Origin: Megalopta genalis
Taxonomy: Eukaryota; Arthropoda; Insecta; Hymenoptera; Halictidae
Direction of reading: 5' to 3'
DNA length: 64,000 bases
Assembly (NCBI RefSeq): GCF_051020955.1
Contig: NW_027476218.1
Coordinates: 62,001 to 126,000, forward strand
A program made the position numbers and the translations under genes. Shown piece by piece: positions 1 to 8,700 of the stretch. The notes beneath the pieces were generated by a model, which was given only the letters and a program-made list of their open reading frames with translations, was not told the DNA's origin and made no database searches. Position 1 is the stretch's first letter, and the number at the start of each line of letters is the position of its first letter.

Positions 1-14
1 TAATTTGTGTGTCG

Positions 15-242
15 TTACATTTCTTTCAATTGTTTCTTCTCAGCTTTCGCCTGGTTTATCGTTTTAGCCACTGCAGCAGCGCCGCCTGACAATGCCCCCA
101 AAGCTCCTAAAGCAGGAAACAGCAGCGGTAAAAAACCACCTCGTTTGGCAATTAGTAGAATTCTTCCAGTATTGTAGCTACTGTAGTTCTTCTTCTTCTT
201 CCCCTTGACCGCTCGTCGACCCTTCTTCCTTATCTGACCCAT
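15..242 (-). CDS. Adenovirus pX-like small core protein of a Polinton/adintovirus-like element, probably truncated
   Basis: A 75-residue protein. Residues 1-20 are very basic (KKGRR, KGKKKK), as expected for a DNA-condensing virion core peptide. Residues 35-60 form a hydrophobic Gly/Ala-rich stretch (GGFLPLL, then GALGALSGG), followed by a Lys/Gln-rich tail. From memory, this order matches the pX-like minor core proteins of arthropod adintovirus/Polinton elements. Those run on for tens of residues past the KKQLKEM-type segment, whereas here a TAA at 15-17 ends the frame directly after it. The codons beyond the stop still look family-like for a few residues, which suggests a recent nonsense change rather than a natural end. 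The start is a true ATG (240-242 on the complement). The gene is divergent from the ATPase gene, with the 32/33-bp repeat array between them. The family call is fairly confident; function in this copy is doubtful. Confidence 0.68.
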   Translation of the reverse strand: MGQIRKKGRRAVKGKKKKNYSSYNTGRILLIAKRGGFLPLLFPALGALGALSGGAAAVAKTINQAKAEKKQLKEM

Positions 243-267
243 ACCTAATCTTGAGGGAATGTCTTTT

Positions 268-558
268 ACCAGTCTATAGCGGTATACGGAGCTGTTTCTT
301 ACCAGTCTGTAGCGTTATACAGAGCTGTTTATACCAGTCTGTAGCAGCATACAGAGCTGTTTCTTACCTGTCTGTAGCGGTATACAGTGCTGTTTCTTAC
401 CAGTCTGTAGCGGTATACAGAGCTGTTTATACCAGTCTGTAGCGGTATACAGAGCTGTTTATACCAGTCTGTAGCGGTATACAGAGCTGTTTCTTACCAG
501 TCTGTAGCGGTATACAAAGCTGTTTCTTTCCAATCTGTAGCGGTATATGAAGCTGTTA
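268..558. repeat. Nine-copy 32/33-bp tandem repeat with a dyad in each unit
   Basis: Units begin at 268, 301, 333, 366, 399, 431, 463, 496 and 529. Most contain TCTGTA, the six bases GCGGTA, then TACAGA. The outer hexamers are perfect reverse complements, and CAG/CTG outside them partly extends the dyad. Units alternate between 33 bp (ending tttctt) and 32 bp (ending tttat). The 32-bp form gives TATAAA on the minus strand at the unit junction. The last unit is the most diverged. The array sits between two divergent genes, so a role as a binding-site cluster, enhancer or origin-like element is plausible. This is inferred from layout and symmetry only. Confidence 0.9.
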
Positions 559-737
559 TGTCAAAGGTTTTTTGATTGATAATGAACAAAAAAACTGCAC
601 GTGCGTTAGTTACACGTAGATGTGCTCTATTATTAGAATACGAGAAGACTGATATCTATGATGCTTGAGTTCTCGTATAAATACCTTATCGTTCGAAAAG
701 AAAATGTAGCATAACAATAACAGTCGAGAGAGAGAGC
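559..737 (+). promoter_or_regulatory. Upstream region of the ATPase gene: palindrome, inverted repeat and TATA box
   Basis: An AT-rich leader with no supportable gene. GCACGTGC at 597-604 is a perfect 8-bp palindrome containing an E-box core. ATACGAGAA at 638-646 and TTCTCGTAT at 670-678 form a perfect 9-bp inverted repeat separated by 23 bp. TATAAATA at 676-683 is a good TATA box about 55 bp before the ATG at 738, and its first bases lie within the right arm of the inverted repeat. Positions 684-737 would be mostly 5' untranslated leader, ending in a short GA run just before the start codon. Confidence 0.55.
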
Positions 738-1430
738 ATGCGTTTCGTACGACAGTCCTTGAATATCCAGGTTCCGACCTGCCACACATTCGACGACCAT
801 GATGAGATAATTCGGAAGCATGGGTCATTGCTACCGAGTACTATACGATGCGTGATAAGCGACCCGTCAGGATGTGGTAAAACGAACGTCATGATTAGCC
901 TGTTGGAAAGTCCGAATGGACTGCGATTCGCAAATGTGTACGTGTATTCGAAATCGTTACGTCAGCCAAAATATCAATACTTCAACAACTTGTTCTCGCA
1001 CGTGGGCAAGGACGTAGGTTATTTTGCCTATTCGGACAACGCGGACGTGATTCCCCCGGCGGATGCTCGACCGAATTCGATATTTATCTTCGACGACGTT
1101 GCTTGTGACGAACAGGACGTTATGAGAGAATATTTCGCGATGGGCAGACATTCGCACGTCGATTGTTTCTATCTGTCGCAATCGTATGCGAGAATACCCA
1201 ACCATTTGATTCGGGACAATGCCAATCTATTGATTCTATTCAATGAAGATGCCACGAATCTGCGACACGTTCATCAGGATCATGTGAATACCGATATGTC
1301 GTTCGAAAGTTTCAACGCAGTTTGTTCAAGGTGTTGGCGAAACAAGTATGAATTCCTTGTAATCGACAAAGACAGTCCTGAGAACCGAGGAAGTTACAGA
1401 CGCGGATTTAACGAATTCGTCGTGCTGTGA
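738..1430 (+). CDS. A32-like (FtsK/HerA-type) genome-packaging ATPase of a Polinton/adintovirus-like element
   Basis: A 230-residue P-loop ATPase, predicted to drive viral DNA into capsids. The Walker A region is DPSGCGKT at residues 42-49 and Walker B is IFIFDD at 115-120. Family blocks include LLESPNGLRFANVYVYSKSL near 55-74, a phosphate-sensing type segment LSQSYARIP at 146-154, IRDNANLLILF at 158-168, HVNTDMSF at 182-189 and FLVIDKDS at 206-213. Length and block order match the complete single-domain ATPases of insect Polinton-like elements as I remember them. One oddity is that the first Walker A residue, normally Gly, is Asp (codon GAC at 861-863), one transition from GGC. The frame is intact and intron-less, which suggests recent integration or a recently active element. 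The start has A at -3 and lies 55 bp below a TATA box. The next gene begins 57 bp downstream. Confidence 0.88.
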   Translation: MRFVRQSLNIQVPTCHTFDDHDEIIRKHGSLLPSTIRCVISDPSGCGKTNVMISLLESPNGLRFANVYVYSKSLRQPKYQYFNNLFSHVGKDVGYFAYSDNADVIPPADARPNSIFIFDDVACDEQDVMREYFAMGRHSHVDCFYLSQSYARIPNHLIRDNANLLILFNEDATNLRHVHQDHVNTDMSFESFNAVCSRCWRNKYEFLVIDKDSPENRGSYRRGFNEFVVL

Positions 1431-1486
1431 TCCGGCTCATTTGGACGGTAAGAGGTGTCGATGTCACATCGTGCTCCCCACTCGAT

Positions 1487-1786
1487 ATGCGTCCGTCAAA
1501 GAAAAACCTGCGAGCTGCCATCGTTAAGCAAATAGCTAAGACCAGTGACGTCATACGTAAAAAGAGTTTAGCCTTGAAAGTTGGGAAAATGGATGTACAG
1601 TCCAACATTGAGACGAATTTACGTCCGATTGTGGAACCGTTGAAACAGCTGGTTCAAAATACAGCTACGGAAGCGAAAGATAATACATCAAGTGCTGATC
1701 GACCGTTGGATTTTCAAGCAAACACAGCAGCAGCAGCAGCCGCTGTTCTCTGTGAAGAAGAAGAACGTGGGGTGATAATTTATTAA
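1487..1786 (+). CDS. N-terminal part of the GTPGLYELIFKRIP-family protein, cut off by a frameshift
   Basis: The ATG at 1487 is chosen rather than the in-frame ATG at 1427, which overlaps the ATPase stop codon and adds 20 unfamiliar residues. The 99-residue product has a basic helical start, then a segment IAKTSDVIRKKSLALKVGK and an IVEPLKQLVQNT block. From memory, these sit at the N-terminus of a larger uncharacterised protein encoded just after the A32-like ATPase in arthropod elements. The C-terminal end is low complexity: (CAG)5 at 1725-1739 gives an Ala run, followed by an acidic EEEER segment and a stop at 1784-1786. The rest of the expected protein lies in another frame (1779 onward, see 1827-2570). 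Coiled-coil character is likely. The biochemical role is unknown. Confidence 0.6.
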   Translation: MRPSKKNLRAAIVKQIAKTSDVIRKKSLALKVGKMDVQSNIETNLRPIVEPLKQLVQNTATEAKDNTSSADRPLDFQANTAAAAAAVLCEEEERGVIIY

Positions 1787-1787
1787 G
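1725..1787 (+). other. Probable frameshift joining the two parts of one gene
   Basis: The frame of the upstream part ends at 1786. The frame of the downstream part is open from 1779 (after TAA at 1776-1778), so the two overlap by only a few codons. The interval holds (CAG)5, a GAA run and GTGGGG, all prone to slippage. Relatives, as I remember them, encode both parts in one frame. A small indel here, real or from consensus calling, would explain the split. I see no clear slippery site with a following structure, so programmed frameshifting is less likely. Confidence 0.5.
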
Positions 1788-1826
1788 AAAAAGAGGAAAC
1801 ACGATGAAGCGACATTAACTCCAAGG

Positions 1827-2570
1827 ATGCATTTGAAAAAGAAGAAGAATAAAGTATATTCCCCCATCGGTGTCAGCGATGACGTTGACTATGTTGACGT
1901 TGACGATGACGACGACGACCACGATGCGGACAGCAATATGGTGCTCGAACCAACACCTTCAATGCATCCGGAGAAGGAGGGAGCTTTCGAATCATCTCCA
2001 ACGGCTGCAACATCGTTGGAATCATCGATGCGAAATATTTTGAGAAGTCCTGAAAAGCATCGCCACGAATACGAGCATTTGTTCAGTAATCTTAGACCTT
2101 TAGCGAGCGAATACTTGAGAAATTTCTTTAGCGGGCAGCCGAAAAGTCAGGACAATGTGTACGGAGTGTATTTTCATAATAACAAACAGATGCTTGGAAA
2201 CGTTGCGTTCGACGTGGAAAGCAACGATGATATTGTTATTAATAAAATTAGGTACAGGGGAACTCCAGGTCTCTACGAATTGATATTCAAAAGAATACCC
2301 AACGAGAACCTGTACACCGAGAACGATAAAGAAATTTATAGAAACATTCTCATCGCCACGCATGCGCACCGACGTGGTAATCAGATAATGGGAAATAAGG
2401 GCTACAAGTACAAAACTATTATAGGACCAATGTTCTCAACGTTACGTGGAAAAGGTATAAATATTCCAACGACGATGATGCGTGTAACCAACAATCCGGT
2501 AGATTATGTGCATCGGGATGCCCCAAATGAGCTGGTAGAACTTCGCGAAGCTGGATTGATTATAAATTAA
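1827..2570 (+). CDS. C-terminal main part of the GTPGLYELIFKRIP-family viral protein, function unknown
   Basis: 247 residues from the first ATG, though the frame is open from 1779 and this is probably not an independent gene. Residues 17-37 are an acidic Asp-rich tract. The conserved domain runs from about 80 to 247: VYGVYF (111-116), MLGNVAFDV (122-130), IRYRGTPGLYELIFKRIP (141-158), YTENDKEIYRNILIATHAHRRG (163-184), KGYKYKTIIGP (191-201), DYVHRDAPNELV (226-237) and the end ELREAGLIIN. I associate this with an uncharacterised domain (possibly Pfam DUF8207; not checked) found beside A32-like ATPases in insect genomes. Relatives I remember have a longer spacer between PNELV and the final ELREAG block, so a small in-frame deletion is possible here. 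Its position in the packaging/structural gene set suggests a virion or assembly role, which is inference only. Confidence 0.7.
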   Translation: MHLKKKKNKVYSPIGVSDDVDYVDVDDDDDDHDADSNMVLEPTPSMHPEKEGAFESSPTAATSLESSMRNILRSPEKHRHEYEHLFSNLRPLASEYLRNFFSGQPKSQDNVYGVYFHNNKQMLGNVAFDVESNDDIVINKIRYRGTPGLYELIFKRIPNENLYTENDKEIYRNILIATHAHRRGNQIMGNKGYKYKTIIGPMFSTLRGKGINIPTTMMRVTNNPVDYVHRDAPNELVELREAGLIIN

Positions 2571-2606
2571 ATTGTTCGAATATTTATTACGTTAGTGACG
2601 AATGAA

Positions 2607-2840
2607 ATGCCTGTTGGTAAATTTATCAAATGGTTCGATAAAACGAGTATCCGTTGGAATTGCTGCGAAACCAATCAAACGTTATTCGTAGACGAAAGTT
2701 GGGAGGTCAGATTTAAAAATATTGAGTTCAGACTCGACGACATTTGTCGGCAAATACAACAGATCGGGCAACAGCAAGATCTACTCGAGTTGTTGGTGTT
2801 AAAGAAGAAGAAGAAGAAGAAAGGAGAAGAAAACAACTGA
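2607..2840 (+). CDS. Small hypothetical protein with a C-terminal helical, Lys-rich tail
   Basis: 77 residues from the ATG at 2607. The frame can be opened at a GTG at 2595, but an ATG start is expected in a eukaryotic element. The first 35 residues (MPVGKFIKWFDKTSIRW onward) contain a CC pair and aromatic residues. Residues about 40-65 have a heptad-like pattern with Gln-rich spacing (ICRQIQQIGQQQDLLELLVL), suggesting a short coiled coil. The end is a GAA/AAG repeat encoding a Lys run. It is packed between the conserved-domain gene (36 bp upstream) and the fibre-like gene (18 bp downstream). I do not recognise a family. It could be a small structural or fibre-associated protein. Confidence 0.5.
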   Translation: MPVGKFIKWFDKTSIRWNCCETNQTLFVDESWEVRFKNIEFRLDDICRQIQQIGQQQDLLELLVLKKKKKKKGEENN

Positions 2841-2858
2841 ACCAACAAACGAAAAAAA

Positions 2859-3497
2859 ATGTCTATTAATAAATTTGGTACGTTGTATAAACATAGTACG
2901 CCCGAGTCGAAAATATTGGCAGATATTTCAACTTTTTATTCGATATGTAAAAATTATGTACACGACAATGCCATATGCTCGATCGGCAATTTCTACGACG
3001 CGCGAGGCGCTAAGATCGCTCGTGTCGCAAATCCTACGACGAACGATGACGCGGCAACCAAACTGTACGTCGATCGCGTTCCAAAGATAGGCGATGATAC
3101 TGTAACGTCATCGCTTCACGAGTACATGCAGAATAATGCGATGTGCTTCTCAACGGAATGGTACACGGCTCGAAATAAGAGGATCAAACATTTGGCGGAA
3201 CCGCTTCGAAACGATGACGCGGCCACTAGATCGTACGTTGACGATGTATCCAAAAGAGGAGACGACGAGCTTCGTAGAAAAATAACAGCTAACGAAAAAG
3301 TGACGGAGGGTGTCGAACTGGCCGGTGTAAAATGCAAGTCCGAACTCGTGGGTAAAATAACGGCTAACGAAAAGTTGGCGAAGGATGCCAAACAGACTAG
3401 CGAGAAATGCAAGTCCGAACTCATGGGTAAAATAACGGCTGCATGCGAAACAAACGAGTTATCTTTAAATCCATGCGAAACACATGATTTAACTTAA
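2859..3497 (+). CDS. Fibre-like attachment protein whose C-terminus is made of array repeats
   Basis: 212 residues; the ATG follows a run of eight A residues. Two copies of a phage-tail-fibre-like motif are visible: FYDARGAKIARVANPTTNDD with AATKLYVD (residues 45-72) and WYTARNKRIKHLAEPLRNDD with AATRSYVD (101-128). This 'I..LA.P...DAATK.YVD' pattern is typical of trimeric tail fibres and of fibre-like proteins in insect viral elements. Next come two 25-residue repeats (141-165 and 166-190), each starting KITANEK and ending in CKSEL plus two residues, likely a shaft or coiled coil. A third begins KITA at 191. From residue 196 the protein is built of 30-bp array units (CETNELSLNP, then CETHDL) and stops at TAA 3495-3497, where the array consensus has TCA. 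A head domain is not visible, so the natural C-terminus may be missing. Likely surface attachment in the parent virus; function here is doubtful. Confidence 0.6.
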   Translation: MSINKFGTLYKHSTPESKILADISTFYSICKNYVHDNAICSIGNFYDARGAKIARVANPTTNDDAATKLYVDRVPKIGDDTVTSSLHEYMQNNAMCFSTEWYTARNKRIKHLAEPLRNDDAATRSYVDDVSKRGDDELRRKITANEKVTEGVELAGVKCKSELVGKITANEKLAKDAKQTSEKCKSELMGKITAACETNELSLNPCETHDLT

Positions 3498-5721
3498 AAT
3501 CAATACCAAGTAGAAGGTTTATCATCGAATCCATGCAAACAAATGGATTAGCTTCAAATATTAGCGATATACATGATTGAGCTTCAAATGCAGGCGAAAC
3601 AAACGAGGGAGCTTCAAATCCATGCGAAACACACGATTTAGCTCCAAATCAAAGCGAAGTAGAAGGCTTAGCATCAAATCCATGCAACACAAATGATTTA
3701 GATTCAAATCCTTGCGATATAAGTGAAATAGCTTCAAATGCAGGAGAAACAAAGGAGTGAGCTTCGAATCCAAGCGTAAGACATGACTTAGCTTCAAATC
3801 AATGCGAAGGAGAAGGCTTAGCTTCAAATCCATGCGAAACAAATGGTTTAGCTTCAAATACTTGTGAGATACATGATTGAGCTTCAACTGCATGCGAAAC
3901 AAACGAGTTAGCTTCAAATCCAAGCGAAATACTTGATTTTACTTCAAATCAATGCGAAGTAGAAAGCTTATCTTCAAATCCATGCGAATCAGATGGTCTA
4001 GCTTCAAATTCTTGTGATATACACGATTTAGCTTCACATGCAGGCGAAACAAACGAGTTACCTTCAAATACATGCGAAACACATGATTTAGCTTCAAATC
4101 AATGCGAAGTAGAAGGCTTAGCTTCAAATCCATGCGAAACGAATGGTTAGCTTCAGAAACTTATGATATACATGATTTTGCTTCAACTGCATGCGAAACA
4201 AACGAGTTAGCTTCAAATCCATGCGAAACAAACGAGTTAGCTTCAAATCCATGCGAAACTCATGATTTAGCTACAAATCAATGCGAAATAGAAGGCTTAG
4301 TTTCAAAACCAATGCGAAACAAATGGTTTAGCTTCAAATACTTGTGATATACATGATTGAGCTTCAACTGCATGCGAAACAAACGAGTTAGCTTCAAATC
4401 CAAGCGAAACACATGATTTATAATTCAAATCAATGCGAAGTAGAAGGCTTAACTTCAAATCCATGCGAAACGAATGATTTAGCTTCAAATACTTGCGAAC
4501 ATAAGTGATCTAGCTTCAACTGTATACGAAACAAACGAGTTTGCTTCAAATCCAAACGAAACACTTGATTTAATTGAAATCAATGCGAAGTAGAAGGCTT
4601 AGCTTCAAATCCATGCGAATCAAATGGTTTAGCTTCAAATACTTGTGATATACATGATTTTGCTTCAACTGCATGCGAAACAAACGTGTTAGCTTTAAGT
4701 CCATGCGAAACACTTGATTTAGCTTCAGATCAATGCGAAGTAGAAGGCTGATCTTCGAATCCATGCGAAACAAATGGTTTAGCTTCAAATACTTGTGATA
4801 TACATGATTGAGCTTCAATTGCATGCGAAACAAACGTGTTAGCTTTAAATCCATGAGAAACGCATGATTTGACTTCAAATCAATGCGAAATAGAAGGCTG
4901 ATGTTCGAATCCATGCAAAACAAATGGTTTAGCTTCAAATACTTGTGATATACATGATTTAGCTTCAACTATATGCGAAACAAACGTGTTAGCTTTAAAT
5001 CCATGAGAAACACATGATTTAGCTTCAAATCAATGCGAAATAGAAGGCTGATTTTCGAATCCATGCGACACAAATGATTTAGCTTCAAATACTTGCGATA
5101 TAAGTGATATAGCTTCAACTGCGTGCGAAACAAACGAGTTAGCTTCAAATCCAAGTGAAACACATGATTTAGCTTCAAATCAATGCGAAGTGGAAGGCTT
5201 ATCTACAAATCCATGGGAATCAAATGGATTAGCTTCAAATACTTGTGATATACATGATTTAGCTTCACATGCAGGCGAAACAAACGAGTTAGCTTCAAAT
5301 ACATTCGAAACACATGATTTAGCTTCAAATCAATGCGAAATAGAAGTCTGATTTTCGAATCCATGCGAAACAAATGGTTTAGCTTCAAATACTTGTGATA
5401 TACATGATTTAGCTTCAACTGCATGCGAAACAAACGACTTAGCTTCAAATCCAAGCGAAACACATGATTTAGCTTCAAATCAATGCGAAGTAGTTGCCTT
5501 AGTTTCAAATTTATGCGAAACGAATGATTTGGCTTCAAATACTTGCGAATATAAGCGATATAGCTTCAACTGCATGCGAAACTAACGAGTTAGCTTCAAA
5601 TCCAAGCGAAACACATGATTTAGCTTCAATTTCATGCAAAGTATAAGTCTTAGCTTCAAATACATGCGAAATAAATGGTTTAGCTTCAAATACATGTTTT
5701 ATACATGATTTAGCATAAAGT
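3441..5721. repeat. Array segment 1: diverged left edge
   Basis: Canonical five-type order with many private substitutions and few large duplications. Stop-generating forms appear early: gattgagct at 3876, 4356 and 4806, and ctgattttcg or ctgatcttcg at 4748 and 5048. A stretch of CETNELASNP-type units is doubled at 4189-4250. Being beside the fibre-like gene, this is the oldest-looking part on the left. Confidence 0.75.
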
Positions 5722-8700
5722 GCATTGCGAAACAATCGAGTTAGCTTCTAATCCAAACTTCAAATGAATTCGAAGTAGAAGGAATGCGAAACAATCGAGT
5801 TAGCTTCAACTGCATGCGAAACAAACGAATTAGCTTCAAATCCATGCGAAACACATGGTTTAGCTTCAAATAGTTGTTTATACATAATTTAGCTTCAACT
5901 GCATGCGAAACAAACGAATTAGCTTCAAATGCAAGCGAAACACATGATTTAGATTCAAATTCATGCGACGTAGGAGGCTTAGATTCAAATCCATGCGAAA
6001 CGAACGGTTTAGCTTCAAATACTTGTGATATACATGATTTAGCTTCAACTGCATGCGAAACAAACGAGTTAGCTTCAAATCCAAGCGAAACATATGATTT
6101 AGCTTGAAATCAATGCGAAGTAGACACCCTAGTTTCAAATTCATGCGAATCGAATGATTTGGTTTCAAATACTTGCGAATATAAGCGATATAGCTTCAAC
6201 TGCATGCGAAACAAACGAGTTAGCTTCAAATCCAAGCGAAACACATGATTTAGCTTCAATTTCATGCAAAGTATAAGTCTTAGCTTCAAATACATGCGAA
6301 ATAAATGGTTTAGCTTCAAATAAATGTTTTATACATGATTTAGCATAAAGTGTATTGCGAAACAATCGAGTTAGCTTCTAATCCAAACTTCAAATGAATT
6401 CGAAGTAGAAGGAATGCGAAACAATCGAGTTAGCTTCAAGTCCAAGCATAACACATGATTTAGATTCGAATCATTGCGCATTAGAAGGCTTAGCTTCAAA
6501 TCCATGCGATACAAATGGTTTAGCTTCGAATACTTGTGATATACATGATTTAGCTTCAACTGCATGCGAAACAAACGAATTAGCTTCAAATCCATGCGAA
6601 ACACATGGTTTAGCTTCAAATAGTTGTTTATACATAATTTAGCTTCAACTGCATGCGAAACAAACGAATTAGCTTCAAATGCAAGCGAAACACATGATTT
6701 AGATTCAAATTCATGCGAAGTAGGAGGCTTAGATTCAAATCCATGCGAAACGAATGGTTTAGCTTCAAATACTTGTGATATACATGATTTAGCTTCAACT
6801 GCATGCGAAACAAACGAGTTAGCTTCAAATCCAAGCGAAACACATGATTTAGCTTCAAATCAATGCGAAGTAGTTGCCTTAGTTTCAAATTTATGCGAAA
6901 CGAATGATTTGGCTTCAAATACTTGCGAATATAAGCGATATAGCTTCAACTGCATGCGAAACGAACGAGTTAGCTTCAAATCCAAGCGAAACACATGATT
7001 TAGCTTCAATTTCATGCAAAGTATAAGTCTTAGCTTCAAATACATGCGAAATAAATGGTTTAGCTTCAAATACATGTTTTATACATGATTTAGCATAAAG
7101 TGCATTGCGAAACAATCGAGTTAGCTTCTAATCCAAACTTCAAATGAATTCGAAGTAGAAGGAATGCGAAACAATCGAGTTAGCTTCAAATCCAAGCAAA
7201 ACACATGATTAAGCTTCGAATCATTGCGCATTAGAAGGTTTAGCTTCAAATCCATGCGATACAAATGGTTTAGCTTCGAATACTTGTGATATACATGATT
7301 TAGCTTCAACTGCATGCGAAACAAACGAGTTAGCTTCAAATCCAAGCGAAACACATGATTTAGATTCAAATTCATGCGACGTAGGAGGCTTAGATTCAAA
7401 TCCATGCGAAACGAACGGTTTAGCTTCAAATACTTGTGATATACATGATTTAGCTTCAACTGCATGCGAAACAAACGAGTTAGCTTCAAATCCAAGCGAA
7501 ACACACGATTTAGCTTGAAATCAATGCGAAGTAGACACCCTAGTTTCAAATTCATGCGAATCGAATGATTTGGTTTCAAATACTTGCGAATATAAGCGAT
7601 ATAGCTTCAACTGCATGCGAAACAAACGAGTTAGCTTCAAATCCAAGCGAAACACATGATTTAGCTTCAATTTCATGCAAAGTATAAGTCTTAGCTTCAA
7701 ATACATGCGAAATAAATGGTTTAGCTTCAAATACATGTTTTATACATGATTTAGCATAAAGTGTATTGCGAAACAATCGAGTTAGCTTCTAACCCAAACT
7801 TCAAATGAATTCGAAGTAGAAGGAATGCGAAACAATCGAGTTAGCTTCAAGTCCAAGCATAACACATGATTTAGATTCGAATCATTGCGCATTAGAAGGC
7901 TTAGCTTCAAATCCATGCGATACAAATGGTTTAGCTTCGAATACTTGTGATATACATGATTTAGCTTCAACTGCATGCGAAACAAACGAATTAGCTTCAA
8001 ATCCATGCGAAACACATGGTTTAGCTTCAAATAGTTGTTTATACATAATTTAGCTTCAACTGCATGCGAAACAAACGAATTAGCTTCAAATGCAAGCGAA
8101 ACACATGATTTAGATTCAAATTCATGCGAAGTAGGAGGCTTAGATTCAAATCCATGCGAAACGAATGGTTTAGCTTCAAATACTTGTGATATACATGATT
8201 TAGCTTCAACTGCATGCGAAACAAACGAGTTAGCTTCAAATCCAAGCGAAACACATGATTTAGCTTCAAATCAATGCGAAGTAGTTGCCTTAGTTTCAAA
8301 TTTATGCGAAACGAATGATTTGGCTTCAAATACTTGCGAATATAAGCGATATAGCTTCAACTGCATGCGAAACTAACGAGTTAGCTTCAAATCCAAGCGA
8401 ATCACATGATTTAGCTTCAATTTCATGCAAAGTATAAGTCTTAGCTTCAAATACATGCGAAATAAATGGTTTAGCTTCAAATACATGTTTTATACATGAT
8501 TTAGCATAAAGTGCATTGCGAAACAATCGAGTTAGCTTCTAATCCAAACTTCAAATGAATTCGAAGTAGAAGGAATGCGAAACAATCGAGTTAGCTTCAA
8601 ATCCAAGCAAAACACATGATTAAGCTTCGAATCATTGCGTATTAGAAGGTTTAGCTTCAAATCCATGCTATACAAATGGCTTAGCTTCGAATACTTGTGA

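Noticed and set aside
251..442. Plus-strand frame of 63 residues through the 32/33-bp array
   Set aside because: It is a translation of the tandem repeat itself, with no support as a protein.
738..1430. Bacterial or phage origin of the first 3.5 kb
   Set aside because: The ATPase and GTPGLYELIFKRIP blocks are those of arthropod Polinton-like elements. Gene starts have A at -3 and a TATA box, and I see no convincing ribosome binding sites.
1427..1486. Earlier ATG for the gene after the ATPase
   Set aside because: It overlaps the ATPase stop and adds residues unlike the remembered family start; the ATG at 1487 begins the conserved part.
2595..2606. GTG start for the small hypothetical gene
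   Set aside because: GTG starts are not expected in a eukaryotic viral element, and an ATG lies four codons downstream.
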